Part shown: positions 27,659 to 38,581 of the stretch, piece by piece | How the letters are laid out: each line of letters starts with the position of its first letter | Numbering within the stretch: position 1 is the stretch's first letter | Source of the DNA: Roseobacter sp. MED193 | GTDB taxonomy: Bacteria > Pseudomonadota > Alphaproteobacteria > Rhodobacterales > Rhodobacteraceae | Reading direction: 5' to 3' | NCBI RefSeq assembly: GCF_000152965.1 | Contig: NZ_CH902583.1 | Location: forward strand, 492,302-556,301 | Length of the DNA stretch: 64,000 nucleotides | Translations under genes and position numbers: made by a program | Notes under the pieces: generated by a model | Database searches by the model: none | What the model was told of the DNA's origin: nothing | Seen by the model: the letters and a program-made list of their open reading frames with translations, nothing else

Positions 27659-28390
27659 TCACGCCTCCTGCCGTTCGCGCGCCATCAGCGCCTTGATCCG
27701 CCGGGCCCGGATTTCTGTCCCGGTCCGGTAAAATACCATGGCCACAAAGAACAGGCCAAAGCCTACCATGCAGACATAGAGAGGGTTGGAAAAGGCATCG
27801 GCCACGTTTTCCTTTTCATCCAGAGACAGTGAGGCCCCCTGATGAAGACCCTGGTTCCAGAAATTCACCGCATAACGGCTGAGCACCGCAAAGACCGTGC
27901 CCACCAGACACAGGATCGATGTGAGATCCGCAGCGGTATCGGGATCCTCAATGGCTTCCCAGAGGGAGATGTAGCCGAGGTAGAACAGGAACAGCACCAA
28001 GAACGAGGTCAGACGCGGATCCCAAGCCCACCAGGTTCCCCACATGGGCTGGCCCCAAATCGCGCCAGTGGCCAGAGCAATCAGCGTCATGACAATGCCA
28101 ACCGGTGCTGCAGCTTTGGCAGCCAGGGCGCTGACATGGTGGCGGCGGATCACCCAGATCAGCGAGGCCACCAACATCATGAACCAGGCGTTGATCGCCA
28201 TCAGGGCTGCGGGCACATGCAAAAAGATGATCTTGACGGTGGAGCCCTGCCGATAGTCATCCGGGGTGAAAAAGAAGCCCCAGATCAGCCCCACAGCCAT
28301 CAGCAGGCCCGAGCTCACCCAGAGTACCGGCATCACCCGTTCAGAGGTCTGCAGGAACTTTCGTGGATTGGCATATTCCCAGATCGACAT
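27659..28390 (-). CDS. ccmC: heme export/handling protein CcmC
   Basis: Six-TM heme-handling protein that loads heme onto CcmE for cytochrome c maturation. 243 residues. The periplasmic WWD heme-binding motif is GTWWAWDPRLTS, flanked by the conserved histidines (one in FLHVPAA). Part of ccmABCDG. Confidence 0.96.
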   Translation of the reverse strand: MSIWEYANPRKFLQTSERVMPVLWVSSGLLMAVGLIWGFFFTPDDYRQGSTVKIIFLHVPAALMAINAWFMMLVASLIWVIRRHHVSALAAKAAAPVGIVMTLIALATGAIWGQPMWGTWWAWDPRLTSFLVLFLFYLGYISLWEAIEDPDTAADLTSILCLVGTVFAVLSRYAVNFWNQGLHQGASLSLDEKENVADAFSNPLYVCMVGFGLFFVAMVFYRTGTEIRARRIKALMARERQEA

Positions 28391-28429
28391 ATTGGCTCTC
28401 TTGTTCCCGTGGTTTCGATTACTAAATAG

Positions 28430-29086
28430 CTAGCGCAGATTGATACGCAAGACGGCAGCGCTGGCAAAGGGCATCAGCGCGATAACGCCAGCAGAAATCC
28501 CCGCCAGCATCAGCAAAGGTGTCTCAACCCCCATGTTCATCGCGCCGCGCCGCGCCGCCTCAGCGCCAAAGATGAGCGTCGGCACATAAAGCGGCATAAC
28601 CAGAAGTGACAACAACAGACCGCCGCGTTTCAGCCCCACCGTCAGCGCCGCTCCAAAGGTTCCGATCACTGACAAGGCAGGGGTCCCAAGCAGCAACGAG
28701 ATCACCACCCACTTGAAACCTTCGAGTGGTAGATTCAGTAGCACGCCCAGAAACGGTGCGGCCAGCACCAATGGCAAGCCCGTGGTGATCCAATGGGCCA
28801 GGGCCTTGATGGTGACCACGGCCTCCAACGGCAAGGGCGCCGTGGCCAACAGATCAAGTGAGCCATCTTCCCAGTCCAGCGCCAGCAGCCTATCCAGCGA
28901 CAACAGACAGGACAGCAACGCCCCCAGCCACAAAACCCCCGGCGCTATCCGCGACAGAAGGTCAGATTCAGGTCCGACTGAAAACGGCACCATGACCGTA
29001 ACAATCAGGAAAAAGGCCAGCCCCAAACCAAAACCACCCCCTGCCCGCACCGCCAAGCGCAGATCTCGCATCAACAGCGCAATCAC
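28430..29086 (-). CDS. ccmB: heme exporter membrane subunit CcmB
   Basis: 218 residues with six hydrophobic segments, the membrane partner of the ABC ATPase CcmA. The typical blocks [17 protein letters not shown] and LNLPLEGF are present. Its ATG overlaps the ccmA stop by four bases (ATGA type). Together with CcmA it releases holo-CcmE from CcmC. Confidence 0.95.
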   Translation of the reverse strand: MIALLMRDLRLAVRAGGGFGLGLAFFLIVTVMVPFSVGPESDLLSRIAPGVLWLGALLSCLLSLDRLLALDWEDGSLDLLATAPLPLEAVVTIKALAHWITTGLPLVLAAPFLGVLLNLPLEGFKWVVISLLLGTPALSVIGTFGAALTVGLKRGGLLLSLLVMPLYVPTLIFGAEAARRGAMNMGVETPLLMLAGISAGVIALMPFASAAVLRINLR

Positions 29087-29697
29087 AGAAAGCCCCCGTC
29101 GAAATCGTCAAACTCCAGCGGTGCCGCCTTATAGGGGCCAACATCCAGCACGGTTGCCTCCAGGCCTAGATCAATATGAGTGGCGATCAGCGCCGATCCG
29201 CCAGCATCCAAATGGCCGCGCACCGAATTGGCAAACAATGTGACTGAGGCCTGATCCAGGCTCACAGTGGGTTCGTCCATCACCCAGATGGGCCGTCCAG
29301 TAACCATCATGCGAGACAGCCCCAACCGCCGCTTCTGCCCGGCTGATAACGCCCCTGCGGGGCGATCGCGCAGCGGGGCCAAGTTATAGGCTTCCAGCGC
29401 GGGCTCGATGCTTTGCGCCCCGAACACGCTGGCCCAAAAGGTCAAATTTTCTGCCACAGTCAGGGCGGATTTCAACCCATCAGAATGGGCCGCATAGGCG
29501 ATTTGATCTTCGCCGCAGCTAACCGTCCCCCCCAGCGGAGGTTGCAGCCCGGCGATAGTGCGCAACAGGGTTGTCTTGCCAATACCATTGGGGCCACGCA
29601 GGATCAGAGCCTGGCCGCGGGTCAGTTCAAAACTGATCCCCTCCAACACCGGCAAGCCCCCGCGGGCAATGCTCAGATCTGATACATTCAGTGACAT
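29083..29697 (-). CDS. ccmA: heme exporter ATP-binding subunit CcmA
   Basis: 204-residue ABC ATPase. Walker [13 protein letters not shown], signature [14 protein letters not shown], Walker [12 protein letters not shown]. First gene of the ccm run on the minus strand. Energises chaperone release in cytochrome c maturation. Confidence 0.96.
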   Translation of the reverse strand: MSLNVSDLSIARGGLPVLEGISFELTRGQALILRGPNGIGKTTLLRTIAGLQPPLGGTVSCGEDQIAYAAHSDGLKSALTVAENLTFWASVFGAQSIEPALEAYNLAPLRDRPAGALSAGQKRRLGLSRMMVTGRPIWVMDEPTVSLDQASVTLFANSVRGHLDAGGSALIATHIDLGLEATVLDVGPYKAAPLEFDDFDGGFL

Positions 29698-29830
29698 GAA
29701 TACAGGCTTATCTCATTGTTCGTTTGGACAAAAGTACGAAAGCCCATGCTCTGGCCTTGCGGCAGGTCAATTCCCACACTTATGGCGCAACTTTGCTGGC
29801 AAAAGTGGAGGAATATCAGCTGGGCAAGCC

Positions 29831-30199
29831 TCAGACTGGCAACACCGCCAGCGCGATCCGGCGCCCCTCCGAGAGTAAAACATTATAGGTTCTGCAGGCG
29901 GCTGGGGAATTCATCACTTCCACCCCGAGCCCCGCTTCTTCCAGTTTTTGGCGCAGCGCGGTTGGAATATGGGCGATTTCACTTCCTGTCCCAATAAAGA
30001 CCACGTCCACCGTACCGACAAGTGCGATAAGGCTGGCGCTATCCTCATAACCGCCCCAAGAGCTAAGCCTCGTTGCCGTCACCAAAAGAGCGCCGTTATG
30101 AAGCACGCCACCGACGCGAAAGAAACCCGGCCCATAGCCATCAACAGGCCGAGCCTCACTAAATGTCACCTCATTGAGCTGCATACCCTGTCCAATCAT
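29831..30199 (-). CDS. Mth938-like (DUF498) domain protein
   Basis: 122 residues from the ATG at 30199, chosen because GAGGGG lies seven bases upstream. The core reads EARPVDGYGPGFFRVGG, then VDVVFIGTGSEI and AACRTYNVLLSEGRRIALAV, matching the family that is commonly encoded next to secDF. The function is unknown in bacteria; the eukaryotic homologue (NDUFAF3) helps complex I assembly. Confidence 0.88.
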   Translation of the reverse strand: MIGQGMQLNEVTFSEARPVDGYGPGFFRVGGVLHNGALLVTATRLSSWGGYEDSASLIALVGTVDVVFIGTGSEIAHIPTALRQKLEEAGLGVEVMNSPAACRTYNVLLSEGRRIALAVLPV

Positions 30200-30272
30200 T
30201 GTTTGCCCCTCACGCGCCATGACGCGCGCCCAAAGTCGGGGCAATCCCTGCCATGGCCGCAATCGGCTTGTC

Positions 30273-30309
30273 AAAACAAATGAAGCTGCGGAGTGCCCCC
30301 CGCAGCTTC
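30273..30309 (-). terminator. terminator of yajC–secDF
   Basis: A 10-bp stem (GAAGCTGCGG / CCGCAGCTTC) read on the minus strand, followed by a T-rich stretch (ATTTGTTTTG). It lies 35 bases after the secF stop. Confidence 0.75.
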
Positions 30310-30343
30310 GTCTTTACACGGCTATCTGCTGTGTTTGCGCCTG

Positions 30344-31312
30344 TCAGGCATCGATATTGCCAAACTGATTGCCGGCGGTATTGGCCTGCTTGCTCCAGTC
30401 GCGTTTAACCCCCAGCCACAAAAGAATGGTGGAGGCGACAAAGACCGAAGAATAGGTGCCGACGATCACACCCCAGATCATCGCAAAGACAAATCCGCGA
30501 ATCACATCGCCGCCCAAAACATAGAGCGAGACCAGCGCCAGCAGCGTGGTGACCGAGGTCATCACCGTCCGGCTGAGGGTTTCATTGATCGACAGGTTCA
30601 ACACCTCCGACAGGTCTTTCTTTTTGTAGCGGCGCAGGTTTTCACGCACCCGATCAAACACCACAACGGTATCGTTCAGCGAGTAGCCTACGATAGTCAG
30701 CAGCGCTGCAATGATCGCCAGATCGAATTTGATCTGCAGCTCGGAAAAGATCCCGATGGTCAGCACAACGTCATGCACCAAGGCCACGACCGCGCCCAGG
30801 GCAAATTGCCATTCAAACCGCAGCCAAATGTAGATAAGAACCGCGCCAATCGCCAGCACCACGGCCAGGATCGCGGTCTGCACCAACTCGCCAGAGACCT
30901 TGGGGCCCACGGATTCCACCGAGACAAACTTGATGCCCGGTGCCACCGCATCCAATGCCTGTTGCAACTCTTCGATCACCTCGCCAGAGATCGCCTCACC
31001 ACTGGCCTGAGCCTGAATACGGATCATAGCAACATGCTGATCCTCTTCAAAGGTCGGATCAAACACCTCGGTGATCGAGATATCGCCTAGCTCCATTGGC
31101 GCAATGGCCTCGCGATATTGACCCACGTCAATCGCCGTTGTGCTTTCGGTCCGCACAGTTGTGCCGCCGCGGAAGTCGATGCCAAAGTTCAGCCCCTGAA
31201 GGCCAAAGGACACCAGTCCGACAACCATCATGAGGGCGGAGATACCCAGCCAGATCTTCCACTTACTGAAAAAATCGAATGAGGTTTCCTGAGGAACAAG
31301 TCTCAACCGCAT
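30344..31312 (-). CDS. secF: protein translocase subunit SecF
   Basis: Partner of SecD; the proton motive force drives late steps of protein export. 322 residues, six TM segments, with GLNFGIDFRGGTTV after TM1 and ILTIGIF...VGYSLNDTVVVFDRVREN in TM4–TM5. Starts two bases after the secD stop. Confidence 0.97.
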   Translation of the reverse strand: MRLRLVPQETSFDFFSKWKIWLGISALMMVVGLVSFGLQGLNFGIDFRGGTTVRTESTTAIDVGQYREAIAPMELGDISITEVFDPTFEEDQHVAMIRIQAQASGEAISGEVIEELQQALDAVAPGIKFVSVESVGPKVSGELVQTAILAVVLAIGAVLIYIWLRFEWQFALGAVVALVHDVVLTIGIFSELQIKFDLAIIAALLTIVGYSLNDTVVVFDRVRENLRRYKKKDLSEVLNLSINETLSRTVMTSVTTLLALVSLYVLGGDVIRGFVFAMIWGVIVGTYSSVFVASTILLWLGVKRDWSKQANTAGNQFGNIDA

Positions 31313-31314
31313 GA

Positions 31315-32976
31315 TTACACCTCAATCTTTTTGGGACGACGACGTTCAAACCACATCACAATCATCAGGCGGGTGACAAAGATCGCGGTAAAGACCGAGG
31401 TCATAATGCCAAGTCCCAGCGTAATCGCAAAGCCCCGCACCGGACCAGAGCCCATTGCGAACAGGATCACGGCTGTGATGAATGTTGTGATATTGGCGTC
31501 CAGAATGGCGCTCAGCGCCTTGGAGTAACCCTCGTCAATGGCGCGAGCAGGCCCACGACCGGATTTGATCTCCTCTCGGATCCGCTCAAAGATCAGCACA
31601 TTGGCGTCCACCGCCATACCAACCGTCAACACGATACCGGCAATCCCCGGCAGGGTCAGCGTTGCCCCAATGAGGCTGAGGAAGCCAAAGATCAGCGCCA
31701 CGTTGAGGATCAAAGCCACATTGGCAAAAAGACCAAACAGACCATAGCTCAACGCCATAAAGACCAGCACGCCGACAAAGGCCACAATGGTAGCGATCTT
31801 GCCGGCATCAATACTGTCCTGACCCAGCTCTGGACCAATGGTGCGCTCTTCCAGGAACTCCAGCCCGGCCGGCAGAGCACCCGCACGCAGCAGGATCGCC
31901 AGATTGGTGCTTTCTTCGATGGTGAAGTTACCAGTGATGATGCCAGAGCCACCAGGGATATGCGACTGGATCACCGGGGCTGAAATCACCTCATCATCCA
32001 GCACGATGGCAAAGGGAGAACCAATGTTTTCCGCGGTGTAATCGCCAAATTTGCGCGCACCCGAGGTATTAAAGCGGAAGTTCACCGCCGGGCGGCCGTT
32101 CTGGTCAAATGAGGGCTGCGCATCGACCAGTTCTTCGCCGGTCACAACAGGAGCAGCCTCAATAGTGTAAAAGGCACCTGGCTCATCCACCGACGGGATC
32201 ACCTTGTTGCCAACACCCGCAGGTGCGTCAGGATCAGATCCGCGACCGACAACAGGACTAAATGTCAGCTGGGCTGTGGTGCCGATGATCGCTTTCAGCT
32301 CCGACGCAGAGCCAATGCCAGGCACCTGAATCAAGATCCGGTCAGCGCCCTGGCGTTGAATAGTGGGCTCACGGGTGCCGACCTCATCAATCCGGCGACG
32401 AATGATTTCCAGTGACTGGCGCACCGTGCGATCATCTGAGGCCAGTTTTTCGGCCTCGGACAGTTCGATGGTGATCAGATCGCCGGTGCCAGAGACGTCA
32501 ATGTCATTTGCCCCAGCGCCCGTCAGGCTGGTGATCGGGTTTGCCAGGCCGCGCACCACTTCCAGCGCCCGCCCCATGCCTTCCGGCTTGGAGATCTTCA
32601 GGCGAATCTGCCCCTCGGGTGCCTGCTGACGGCGGAAACTGCCAACAGTGGCGCGTTCTGGACGTAGCGCGTCACGCACCTCGGGCCAGAGCGCATCCAT
32701 GCGGGCGCCATAGACATCTTCGACCTTCACTTCTGCCAGAAGATGCGCACCACCACGCAGATCAAGCCCAAGATTGACCAGAGAAGACGGCAGATAGGAC
32801 GGCCATTGTTCGACCAGTGCCTGCCGCTCTGGCGTGTCGCCTTTGGCGATGATTTCGGCGGCAGCATCGTTAGACTGCTCCACCCGGGTGTAAAACCCAT
32901 TTGGCAGGGCAAGCAAAAGGCCGGTCAAACAGACCAGCCAAATGAGAACCCTTTTCCAGAGATCAATTTGAAGCAT
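31315..32976 (-). CDS. secD: protein translocase subunit SecD
   Basis: 553 residues. N-terminal TM, LGLDLRGGAHLLAEV at the start of the large periplasmic domain, and C-terminal TMs with IAGIVLTVGMAVDANVLIFE. Works with SecF and YajC at the Sec translocon. The gene lies 33 bases after yajC. Confidence 0.97.
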   Translation of the reverse strand: MLQIDLWKRVLIWLVCLTGLLLALPNGFYTRVEQSNDAAAEIIAKGDTPERQALVEQWPSYLPSSLVNLGLDLRGGAHLLAEVKVEDVYGARMDALWPEVRDALRPERATVGSFRRQQAPEGQIRLKISKPEGMGRALEVVRGLANPITSLTGAGANDIDVSGTGDLITIELSEAEKLASDDRTVRQSLEIIRRRIDEVGTREPTIQRQGADRILIQVPGIGSASELKAIIGTTAQLTFSPVVGRGSDPDAPAGVGNKVIPSVDEPGAFYTIEAAPVVTGEELVDAQPSFDQNGRPAVNFRFNTSGARKFGDYTAENIGSPFAIVLDDEVISAPVIQSHIPGGSGIITGNFTIEESTNLAILLRAGALPAGLEFLEERTIGPELGQDSIDAGKIATIVAFVGVLVFMALSYGLFGLFANVALILNVALIFGFLSLIGATLTLPGIAGIVLTVGMAVDANVLIFERIREEIKSGRGPARAIDEGYSKALSAILDANITTFITAVILFAMGSGPVRGFAITLGLGIMTSVFTAIFVTRLMIVMWFERRRPKKIEV

Positions 32977-33009
32977 TGCCCTGCCTTTTCAGTTTGTTAA
33001 AGGGGGCTA

Positions 33010-33288
33010 TTAAGCTGCCGGCTCGGTCTTGGTCAGAACCTGCGCAATGGTGGATTTCACCACCCGCACCTTGACGCCTTCGGCCAGTTCGACTTCGACT
33101 TCATTGTCATCTTTGACCTTGGCGATCTTGCCGATCAGGCCACCCTGGGTCACAATCTGATCCCCACGGCGCACATTGGAGACCATAGTCTGGTGCTCTT
33201 TCATCTTTTTCTGCTGCGGACGGATCAACAGGAAATACATGATCGCAAAGATCAGGATGAGCGGGAGAAACTGGCCAATCTGGTTCAT
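33010..33288 (-). CDS. yajC: preprotein translocase subunit YajC
   Basis: 92 residues from the ATG at 33288 (MNQIGQFLPLILIFAIMYFL), a single TM with LIRPQQKKMKEHQ, then a beta domain with GDQIVTQGGLIGKI. A longer frame upstream (to 33387) does not add conserved sequence. First gene of the yajC–secD–secF operon. Confidence 0.96.
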   Translation of the reverse strand: MNQIGQFLPLILIFAIMYFLLIRPQQKKMKEHQTMVSNVRRGDQIVTQGGLIGKIAKVKDDNEVEVELAEGVKVRVVKSTIAQVLTKTEPAA

Positions 33289-33650
33289 ATCCAAGGGGGT
33301 CTTCCTTCTGTCTATACGGCGCCCTCTTGGCGAGGCGTCGTGAATTTGCCGCGAACCTATGCGCTGCACCCCGCCAATGCAAGGCAAGCACCACTATTGC
33401 CCCTCAAAAGCTGGCCGGAATTACCGGCAATCCCTGCAAGGCTTCACCTCGCCTCAGCCCAATTCAGAAGAATAGGGTCATGGGAGTTCCCGCAGCCACC
33501 ACCGTTCGCCCCTCTGACACGGGCGCGACAGCTGTCAGGAGTGGGTCGCTCTACAACATTTGCTTGCTTTTGCCCCTGCCCCCTTCCTCTTTCTTTACTC
33601 CTACGGCATAGGTTCCATATTGATTCAAAAACCGTCGAGGAGACGACACC

Positions 33651-34943
33651 ATGCATGACATCCGTGCAATCCGCGAAAATCCTGCTGCATTTGACGCCGC
33701 TTTGGCGCGACGTGGGGATGCGGGCGTGTCCTCTGACATTCTGGCCCTGGACGAGGCGCGCCGCGCCAAGATCCAGGAGGCAGAGGCCGCGCAGGCCGCG
33801 CAGAACAAGGCCGCCAAGGAAATTGGCGCCGCAAAGGCCAAGGGCGATACTGAGACCTTCGAGCGCCTGCGCGCCGAGGTGGCTGAGAAAAAGGCACAAG
33901 TGGCGGCGCTGCAAACCGAGGCCAAAGAGCTGGACGCCAAGCAGACCGACATGCTGGCCCGTATCGCCAATCTGCCAGCCGAAGACGTGCCCGAAGGCGC
34001 CGATGAAGACGACAACGTCGAAGTGAACCGCTGGGGCACCCCGCGTGAGCTGGATTTTGATGCCAAGGAGCATTTCGAGATCGCAGGCGTGGCCCAGGCG
34101 ATGGATTTTGAAACCGCTGCCAAAACCTCCGGCGCGCGCTTTGTCTTTCTGAAAGGCGGGGTTGCCCGCATTCACCGCGCACTGGCACAGTTCATGGTAG
34201 ATACCCATGTAGATGAAAACGGCCTCACCGAGGTGCAGACCCCGGTTCTGGTCCGCGACGAGGCCATGTATGGCACAGATAAGCTGCCAAAATTCGGCGA
34301 TGATAGCTATCAGACCACCAATGGCTGGTGGCTGGTCCCCACCTCTGAGGTAACGCTGACCTATTCCGTGGCCGGTGACGTCCTGGAGGCCTCTGACTTG
34401 CCAATCCGCATGACGGCCCATACTCAGTGCTTCCGCTCCGAGGCCGGATCGGCCGGGCGCGATACCTCTGGCATGCTGCGCCAGCACCAGTTTGAAAAAG
34501 TGGAGATGGTTTCGATCACCCACCCGGATGAGAGCGACAGTGAGCAAAAGCGCATGCTGCGCTGTGCCGAAGGACTTCTGGAGAAGCTGGGCGTTCCTTA
34601 CCGCACCGTGGTGCTCTGCACTGGTGACATGGGCTTTGGTGCACGGCGTACCTTTGATATTGAGGCCTGGCTGCCGGGGCAAAACACCTACCGTGAGATC
34701 TCCTCTGTCTCCACCACCGGCGCCTTTCAGGCCCGCCGGATGAATGCGCGTTTCCGCCCTGCCGATGGTGGCAAGCCTGAGTTCGTGCACAGCCTCAATG
34801 GATCTGGCCTGGCGGTGGGTCGCTGCCTGATTGCGGTTCTGGAAAATGGCCAGCAAGCGGATGGTTCTGTCACCCTGCCCGAGGTTCTGGGTCCCTACCT
34901 GAAGGGCAAGCTGACCCTGACCGCCACTGGCGAACTGGTCTGA
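33651..34943 (+). CDS. serS: seryl-tRNA synthetase
   Basis: Charges tRNA-Ser and tRNA-Sec with serine. 430 residues. N-terminal long antiparallel coiled coil (about 30–100), then the class II core: motif 1 around [11 protein letters not shown], motif 2 [22 protein letters not shown], motif 3 [17 protein letters not shown]. Divergent from yajC; shared promoter region 33289–33650. Confidence 0.98.
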   Translation: MHDIRAIRENPAAFDAALARRGDAGVSSDILALDEARRAKIQEAEAAQAAQNKAAKEIGAAKAKGDTETFERLRAEVAEKKAQVAALQTEAKELDAKQTDMLARIANLPAEDVPEGADEDDNVEVNRWGTPRELDFDAKEHFEIAGVAQAMDFETAAKTSGARFVFLKGGVARIHRALAQFMVDTHVDENGLTEVQTPVLVRDEAMYGTDKLPKFGDDSYQTTNGWWLVPTSEVTLTYSVAGDVLEASDLPIRMTAHTQCFRSEAGSAGRDTSGMLRQHQFEKVEMVSITHPDESDSEQKRMLRCAEGLLEKLGVPYRTVVLCTGDMGFGARRTFDIEAWLPGQNTYREISSVSTTGAFQARRMNARFRPADGGKPEFVHSLNGSGLAVGRCLIAVLENGQQADGSVTLPEVLGPYLKGKLTLTATGELV

Positions 34944-34976
34944 ACTGCAAAACGGCAGCACAGCCGTTCTTGACAG

Positions 34977-35013
34977 AAAAAGGGCGGCGCTCCCACGAGA
35001 GCGCCGCCTTTTT
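34977..35013. terminator. bidirectional terminator between serS and the HhH gene
   Basis: A 10-bp stem (GGCGGCGCTC / GAGCGCCGCC) flanked by A5 on the left and T5 on the right. Both convergent genes can end here. Confidence 0.8.
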
Positions 35014-35036
35014 GCATCGGATCAAAGGCTAAAGCC

Positions 35037-35759
35037 TTATTTCTTTGCAGCCTTCTTCGCCTTTTTCTTTTCCCCGGATTTGGAGCTGGAAGCTTTGGAA
35101 GCGGACTTCGCTAATTTACCCTTTGTCTTCTCTTTGACCTTCTCCGGCTCTTTGGCTTTTTGCGCCATTTCTTCCAAGATCGCCTTGGCCTTCGCTTTTT
35201 CGCGCTCAATGGCGCGGCGCGCCTCGGCCTTCATCTTTTTGGCCTTGGTGCGGGCTTTTTCTTTTGCCTTGGAAAACTCTTCCATCAAGGCCTCTGCCTG
35301 ACGCGCCGCTTTCTTGGCTTTGGCCTTGGCCTTGGCCGCCTTTTGCTCCGCAGCTTTACGCGCTGCCTCAGCAGCCGCCAAGGCCGTGCTCAGGGCCTCC
35401 TCGGTCTCAGAAACCGTGGAACCTTTGGCCTCTCCCCCTTTGTCGCTGGAAGGTTTTTCAACCTCAACCTTAGCTTTTGACTTCGCCGGTAGCGGTTTCT
35501 TGATCGCTCCAGCTTTTGTGGTCCTGGCAGGCCTGCGGGCCGTTGGCTTGGATCTCGCAGAACCTGCGGGCCCGACAGCTACACCTTCCCCAGCCGCAGC
35601 CTGTTTCAGGCGCATGGCGCGGGCTGCGCCGATCCCGGGAATGGCTTTCAGATCTTCCAATGGCGCCGCTGCAACCGCCTCTACCGTGAGAAGCCCGTGG
35701 TCCTTTAACGTCTTAGCCAATGCAGGACCTACGCCGTTCAGTGTGATAATATCCGTCAT
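35037..35759 (-). CDS. helix-hairpin-helix protein with lysine/alanine-rich H1-like tail
   Basis: 240 residues from the ATG at 35759. Residues 1–50 form a tandem HhH domain (LNGVGPALAKTLKDHGL, then LKAIPGIGAARAMRLKQA) that binds DNA without sequence preference. The rest is an extremely Lys/Ala-rich tail with PKK-, AKAKAK- and KKAKK-like runs and an Ala/Glu/Lys helical stretch, resembling eukaryotic histone H1 or bacterial AlgP/HctB tails. A nucleoid-associated role is inferred from composition. It is convergent with serS. Confidence 0.8.
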   Translation of the reverse strand: MTDIITLNGVGPALAKTLKDHGLLTVEAVAAAPLEDLKAIPGIGAARAMRLKQAAAGEGVAVGPAGSARSKPTARRPARTTKAGAIKKPLPAKSKAKVEVEKPSSDKGGEAKGSTVSETEEALSTALAAAEAARKAAEQKAAKAKAKAKKAARQAEALMEEFSKAKEKARTKAKKMKAEARRAIEREKAKAKAILEEMAQKAKEPEKVKEKTKGKLAKSASKASSSKSGEKKKAKKAAKK

Positions 35760-35828
35760 TCCCACCTCATTCCTTTGTGTTTCTGTGCTGCGCGCCCTCT
35801 TGTGACAGGAAGTATTGCACGCACATTG

Positions 35829-36782
35829 CTATGCAGGAAAGGGGACAAGCCGCTTTTTGTCTTCATCCCAGAGCTTTAGCGACAGCGCGCCCAGAGCTTC
35901 AGCAAATTTTATCCGGCGAAGCGCAAATTCGGCAGGCAAATTGTAATGGCACTGGCGCAGGCGGTAACTGGGAATACGGGCATTAAAATGATGGATGTCA
36001 TGCAGGGTAATATTGGCAACGGCAAAGTCAAACAGCCACCCAAAATCCAAACAGGAGGACCCCTGAAGCGCCGCTTCGGCGGGTAAAAGATCTGGGCGAC
36101 GGTCCCAATAGGTGTCTTCGAAGTTGTGTTGAAGATAAACGAGAAAAACGCCAATCATGCCGCCAAGAAACGAAAACCCAAACCAGACAGTCAACCCCAG
36201 CCAGCCTGAAAACTGGTACAACAGCCAAAGCAGTGCCACGATGGAAAGATTGTGGGCAATCACCCCCAGCGCCCCAAACCGACTGCTGTTTTTCGGCCAG
36301 CGGTAGCGGATGAAGTAGGTAAAGGCGGCACCAAACGGGACGAGGATCAGTGGGTTGCGATAAAGGCGATAATAGAGCCTCTGCCAAAGCCCTGCGTGGT
36401 GCCATTCCTGCAGGGTCATCGTGTGGATTTCACCTGTTTCACGATGGTCCAGATTGCCGATATTTGCATGATGCAGATTGTGATTTTGCTTCATCACCTC
36501 AAAGGGCGCAAAGGTGAACGGGGAGACCAAATGCCCGGCAATTTCGTTCTGCAGGCGGGTCTCAAAGAGGGAATGGTGCCCCATATCATGCTGCAACACA
36601 TAAAGCCGTACCGAGGCGAAGGCGAAAATCACCCCAACTGGAACCAAAACATACCAGCGCTCGACAAAGCTGATGGCCAGATAGAGGCTCAGGAAATAGA
36701 CCGCAAAAGTTCCGAAATAACTTAATGAAGCCAATCGGTTATCTTGAATAGCATATTGCCGGGTATAGCGCCTTAGATCCAT
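35829..36782 (-). CDS. membrane fatty acid desaturase
   Basis: 317 residues from the ATG at 36782, which has TAGGA upstream; the frame also opens at 36812. Three His boxes for the di-iron centre: HDMGHH, HNLHH and HDIHHFNARIP. About four TM segments. It introduces a double bond in a fatty acyl or similar chain. The exact acceptor is not evident: HNLHH rather than H-x-x-HH at the second box and HDIHH at the third place it among acyl-lipid desaturase or hydroxylase-type enzymes. The upstream 226 bases (36813–37038) are AT-rich. Confidence 0.88.
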   Translation of the reverse strand: MDLRRYTRQYAIQDNRLASLSYFGTFAVYFLSLYLAISFVERWYVLVPVGVIFAFASVRLYVLQHDMGHHSLFETRLQNEIAGHLVSPFTFAPFEVMKQNHNLHHANIGNLDHRETGEIHTMTLQEWHHAGLWQRLYYRLYRNPLILVPFGAAFTYFIRYRWPKNSSRFGALGVIAHNLSIVALLWLLYQFSGWLGLTVWFGFSFLGGMIGVFLVYLQHNFEDTYWDRRPDLLPAEAALQGSSCLDFGWLFDFAVANITLHDIHHFNARIPSYRLRQCHYNLPAEFALRRIKFAEALGALSLKLWDEDKKRLVPFPA

Positions 36783-37038
36783 GATAATTATCCTAAGTAG
36801 GCTCTGTAACACCCTCTTGAATACTGGAGGGCCAAATTAAAACAAAACACCGTCTCCGCTGATCGGCACAATCCCACGTCGATCTGGCTATTGGTCAAAG
36901 TTAATAGAAAATTTGGTAAGCAGCCTACAAATTTCAATCAATCCAGATCGGAAAATGCTGGCAAATACGTTTAAAAGAAAACCCCCACTGCACAGGGCAG
37001 AGAGGGCTATTCATTTCATGTTCTAACGGGCGCGGTGG

Positions 37039-38508
37039 TCAGACCCGTCGCCCTGAGATATGTTTGCGCAACTTGGACGGCGGTGCCTTTTTGCGTCCCT
37101 TAAAGGGGTTTTGATCGTTTTGACCGCGCATGGTCAGGCGGATCGGCGTGCCAGGCATGTCAAAATCCTGCCGCAGCCCATTGACCAGATACCGCGTATA
37201 GCTCGCAGGGATCTTATCTGGATGCGAGCACATCACCACAAAGCCAGGGGGGCGTGTCTTAGCCTGGGTCATATAGCGCAGCTTGATCCGCTTGCCCTGC
37301 GGTGCGGGGGGCGGGTGCTGCTCCAACATGCCCGTCAGCCAACGGTTCAGCGCCGCGGTAGGTATTCGGCGGTTCCAAACATCATAGGCGCGCATGACGG
37401 CAGCATGCAGACGATCCAGCCCCTTGCCGGTTTTGGCGGAAACCGTCACCAGTGGTGCGCCGCGCAGCTGTGGCAGCAAACGGCCAAAGGCCTCTTTCAG
37501 TGCAGCGAGTTTTTCCTGTTTGTTGTCTTCGACATCCCATTTGTTGACCGCAACCACGACTGCCCGGCCTTCGCGCTCGGCCAGATCGGCAATCCGCAGG
37601 TCTTGCTGTTCAAACGGGATCTCTGCGTCCAGCAAGATCACCACGACCTCAGCAAATTTCACCGCTCGCAGCCCATCAGAAACTGACAGTTTCTCGAGCT
37701 TTTCCAAGACCTTGGCCTTTTTCCGCATGCCTGCAGTGTCAAAGATCCGCATCGGTGTGCCAGACCAATCAATCTGCAACGAAATTGCATCACGGGTAAT
37801 CCCCGCCTCCGGCCCAGTGAGCAGGCGGTCCTCACCGAGGATCTTGTTGATCAGGGTCGACTTGCCTGCATTCGGGCGGCCAACCACGGCCACCTGTAGC
37901 GGCTTTTCGCGAGTTGGCACCGGCACTGGTGGTGCACTGTCTTCGTCCCAGTCGTCATCCTCATCCAGATCGAGGTCCACCACGGGAGAGTGATCCACAG
38001 CCTCTTCAGCAAACTGATCCGCCAGAGGCGCCAGTTCCGAGAACAGATCGGCCATGCCTTCACCATGTTCACCGGACAGGCGCAAAGGTTCACCCAAGCC
38101 CAGGCCATAGGCTTCAAGAACGCCTGCATCGGCCGCGTTGCCTTCGGCCTTGTTAGCCGCGAGAATAACATGGGCTGATTTGCGGCGCAGGATCTCGGCA
38201 AACATTTCATCTACCGGGGTGACCCCGGTGCGCGCATCAATCATGAACAGGCAGATATCTGCCATATCCACTGCGCGTTCGGTCAAGCGCCGCATCCGCC
38301 CCTCAAGAGAGTTGTCGGTGACATCTTCCAGCCCCGCCGTATCGATCACGGTAAAGCGAAGATCGCCAAGGCGTGCCTCGCCTTCGCGCAGATCGCGCGT
38401 CACACCAGGCTGGTCATCAACCAGCGCCAGCTTTTTGCCCACAAGGCGATTGAACAGGGTGGACTTGCCCACATTTGGACGGCCCACGATAGCGAGGGTA
38501 AATGACAT
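37039..38508 (-). CDS. der: GTPase Der (EngA)
   Basis: Double-GTPase needed for 50S ribosome assembly. 489 residues from the ATG at 38508. First G domain: [22 protein letters not shown]. Second: [32 protein letters not shown]-terminal KH-like domain. An acidic linker ([13 protein letters not shown]) lies between the G domains, as in the alphaproteobacterial form. Downstream of bamB on the same strand. Confidence 0.98.
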   Translation of the reverse strand: MSFTLAIVGRPNVGKSTLFNRLVGKKLALVDDQPGVTRDLREGEARLGDLRFTVIDTAGLEDVTDNSLEGRMRRLTERAVDMADICLFMIDARTGVTPVDEMFAEILRRKSAHVILAANKAEGNAADAGVLEAYGLGLGEPLRLSGEHGEGMADLFSELAPLADQFAEEAVDHSPVVDLDLDEDDDWDEDSAPPVPVPTREKPLQVAVVGRPNAGKSTLINKILGEDRLLTGPEAGITRDAISLQIDWSGTPMRIFDTAGMRKKAKVLEKLEKLSVSDGLRAVKFAEVVVILLDAEIPFEQQDLRIADLAEREGRAVVVAVNKWDVEDNKQEKLAALKEAFGRLLPQLRGAPLVTVSAKTGKGLDRLHAAVMRAYDVWNRRIPTAALNRWLTGMLEQHPPPAPQGKRIKLRYMTQAKTRPPGFVVMCSHPDKIPASYTRYLVNGLRQDFDMPGTPIRLTMRGQNDQNPFKGRKKAPPSKLRKHISGRRV

Positions 38509-38581
38509 CGGACCCAACTTTCAGCGTTTGAGACGCGCCCAATAGCGCATCTATGCGGCCACGGCTAGAGCCGATTGCGCA

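Noticed and set aside
33444-34961. 505-residue open frame antisense to serS
   Set aside because: The sense strand encodes a complete seryl-tRNA synthetase; the antisense frame is a by-product of GC-rich codons.
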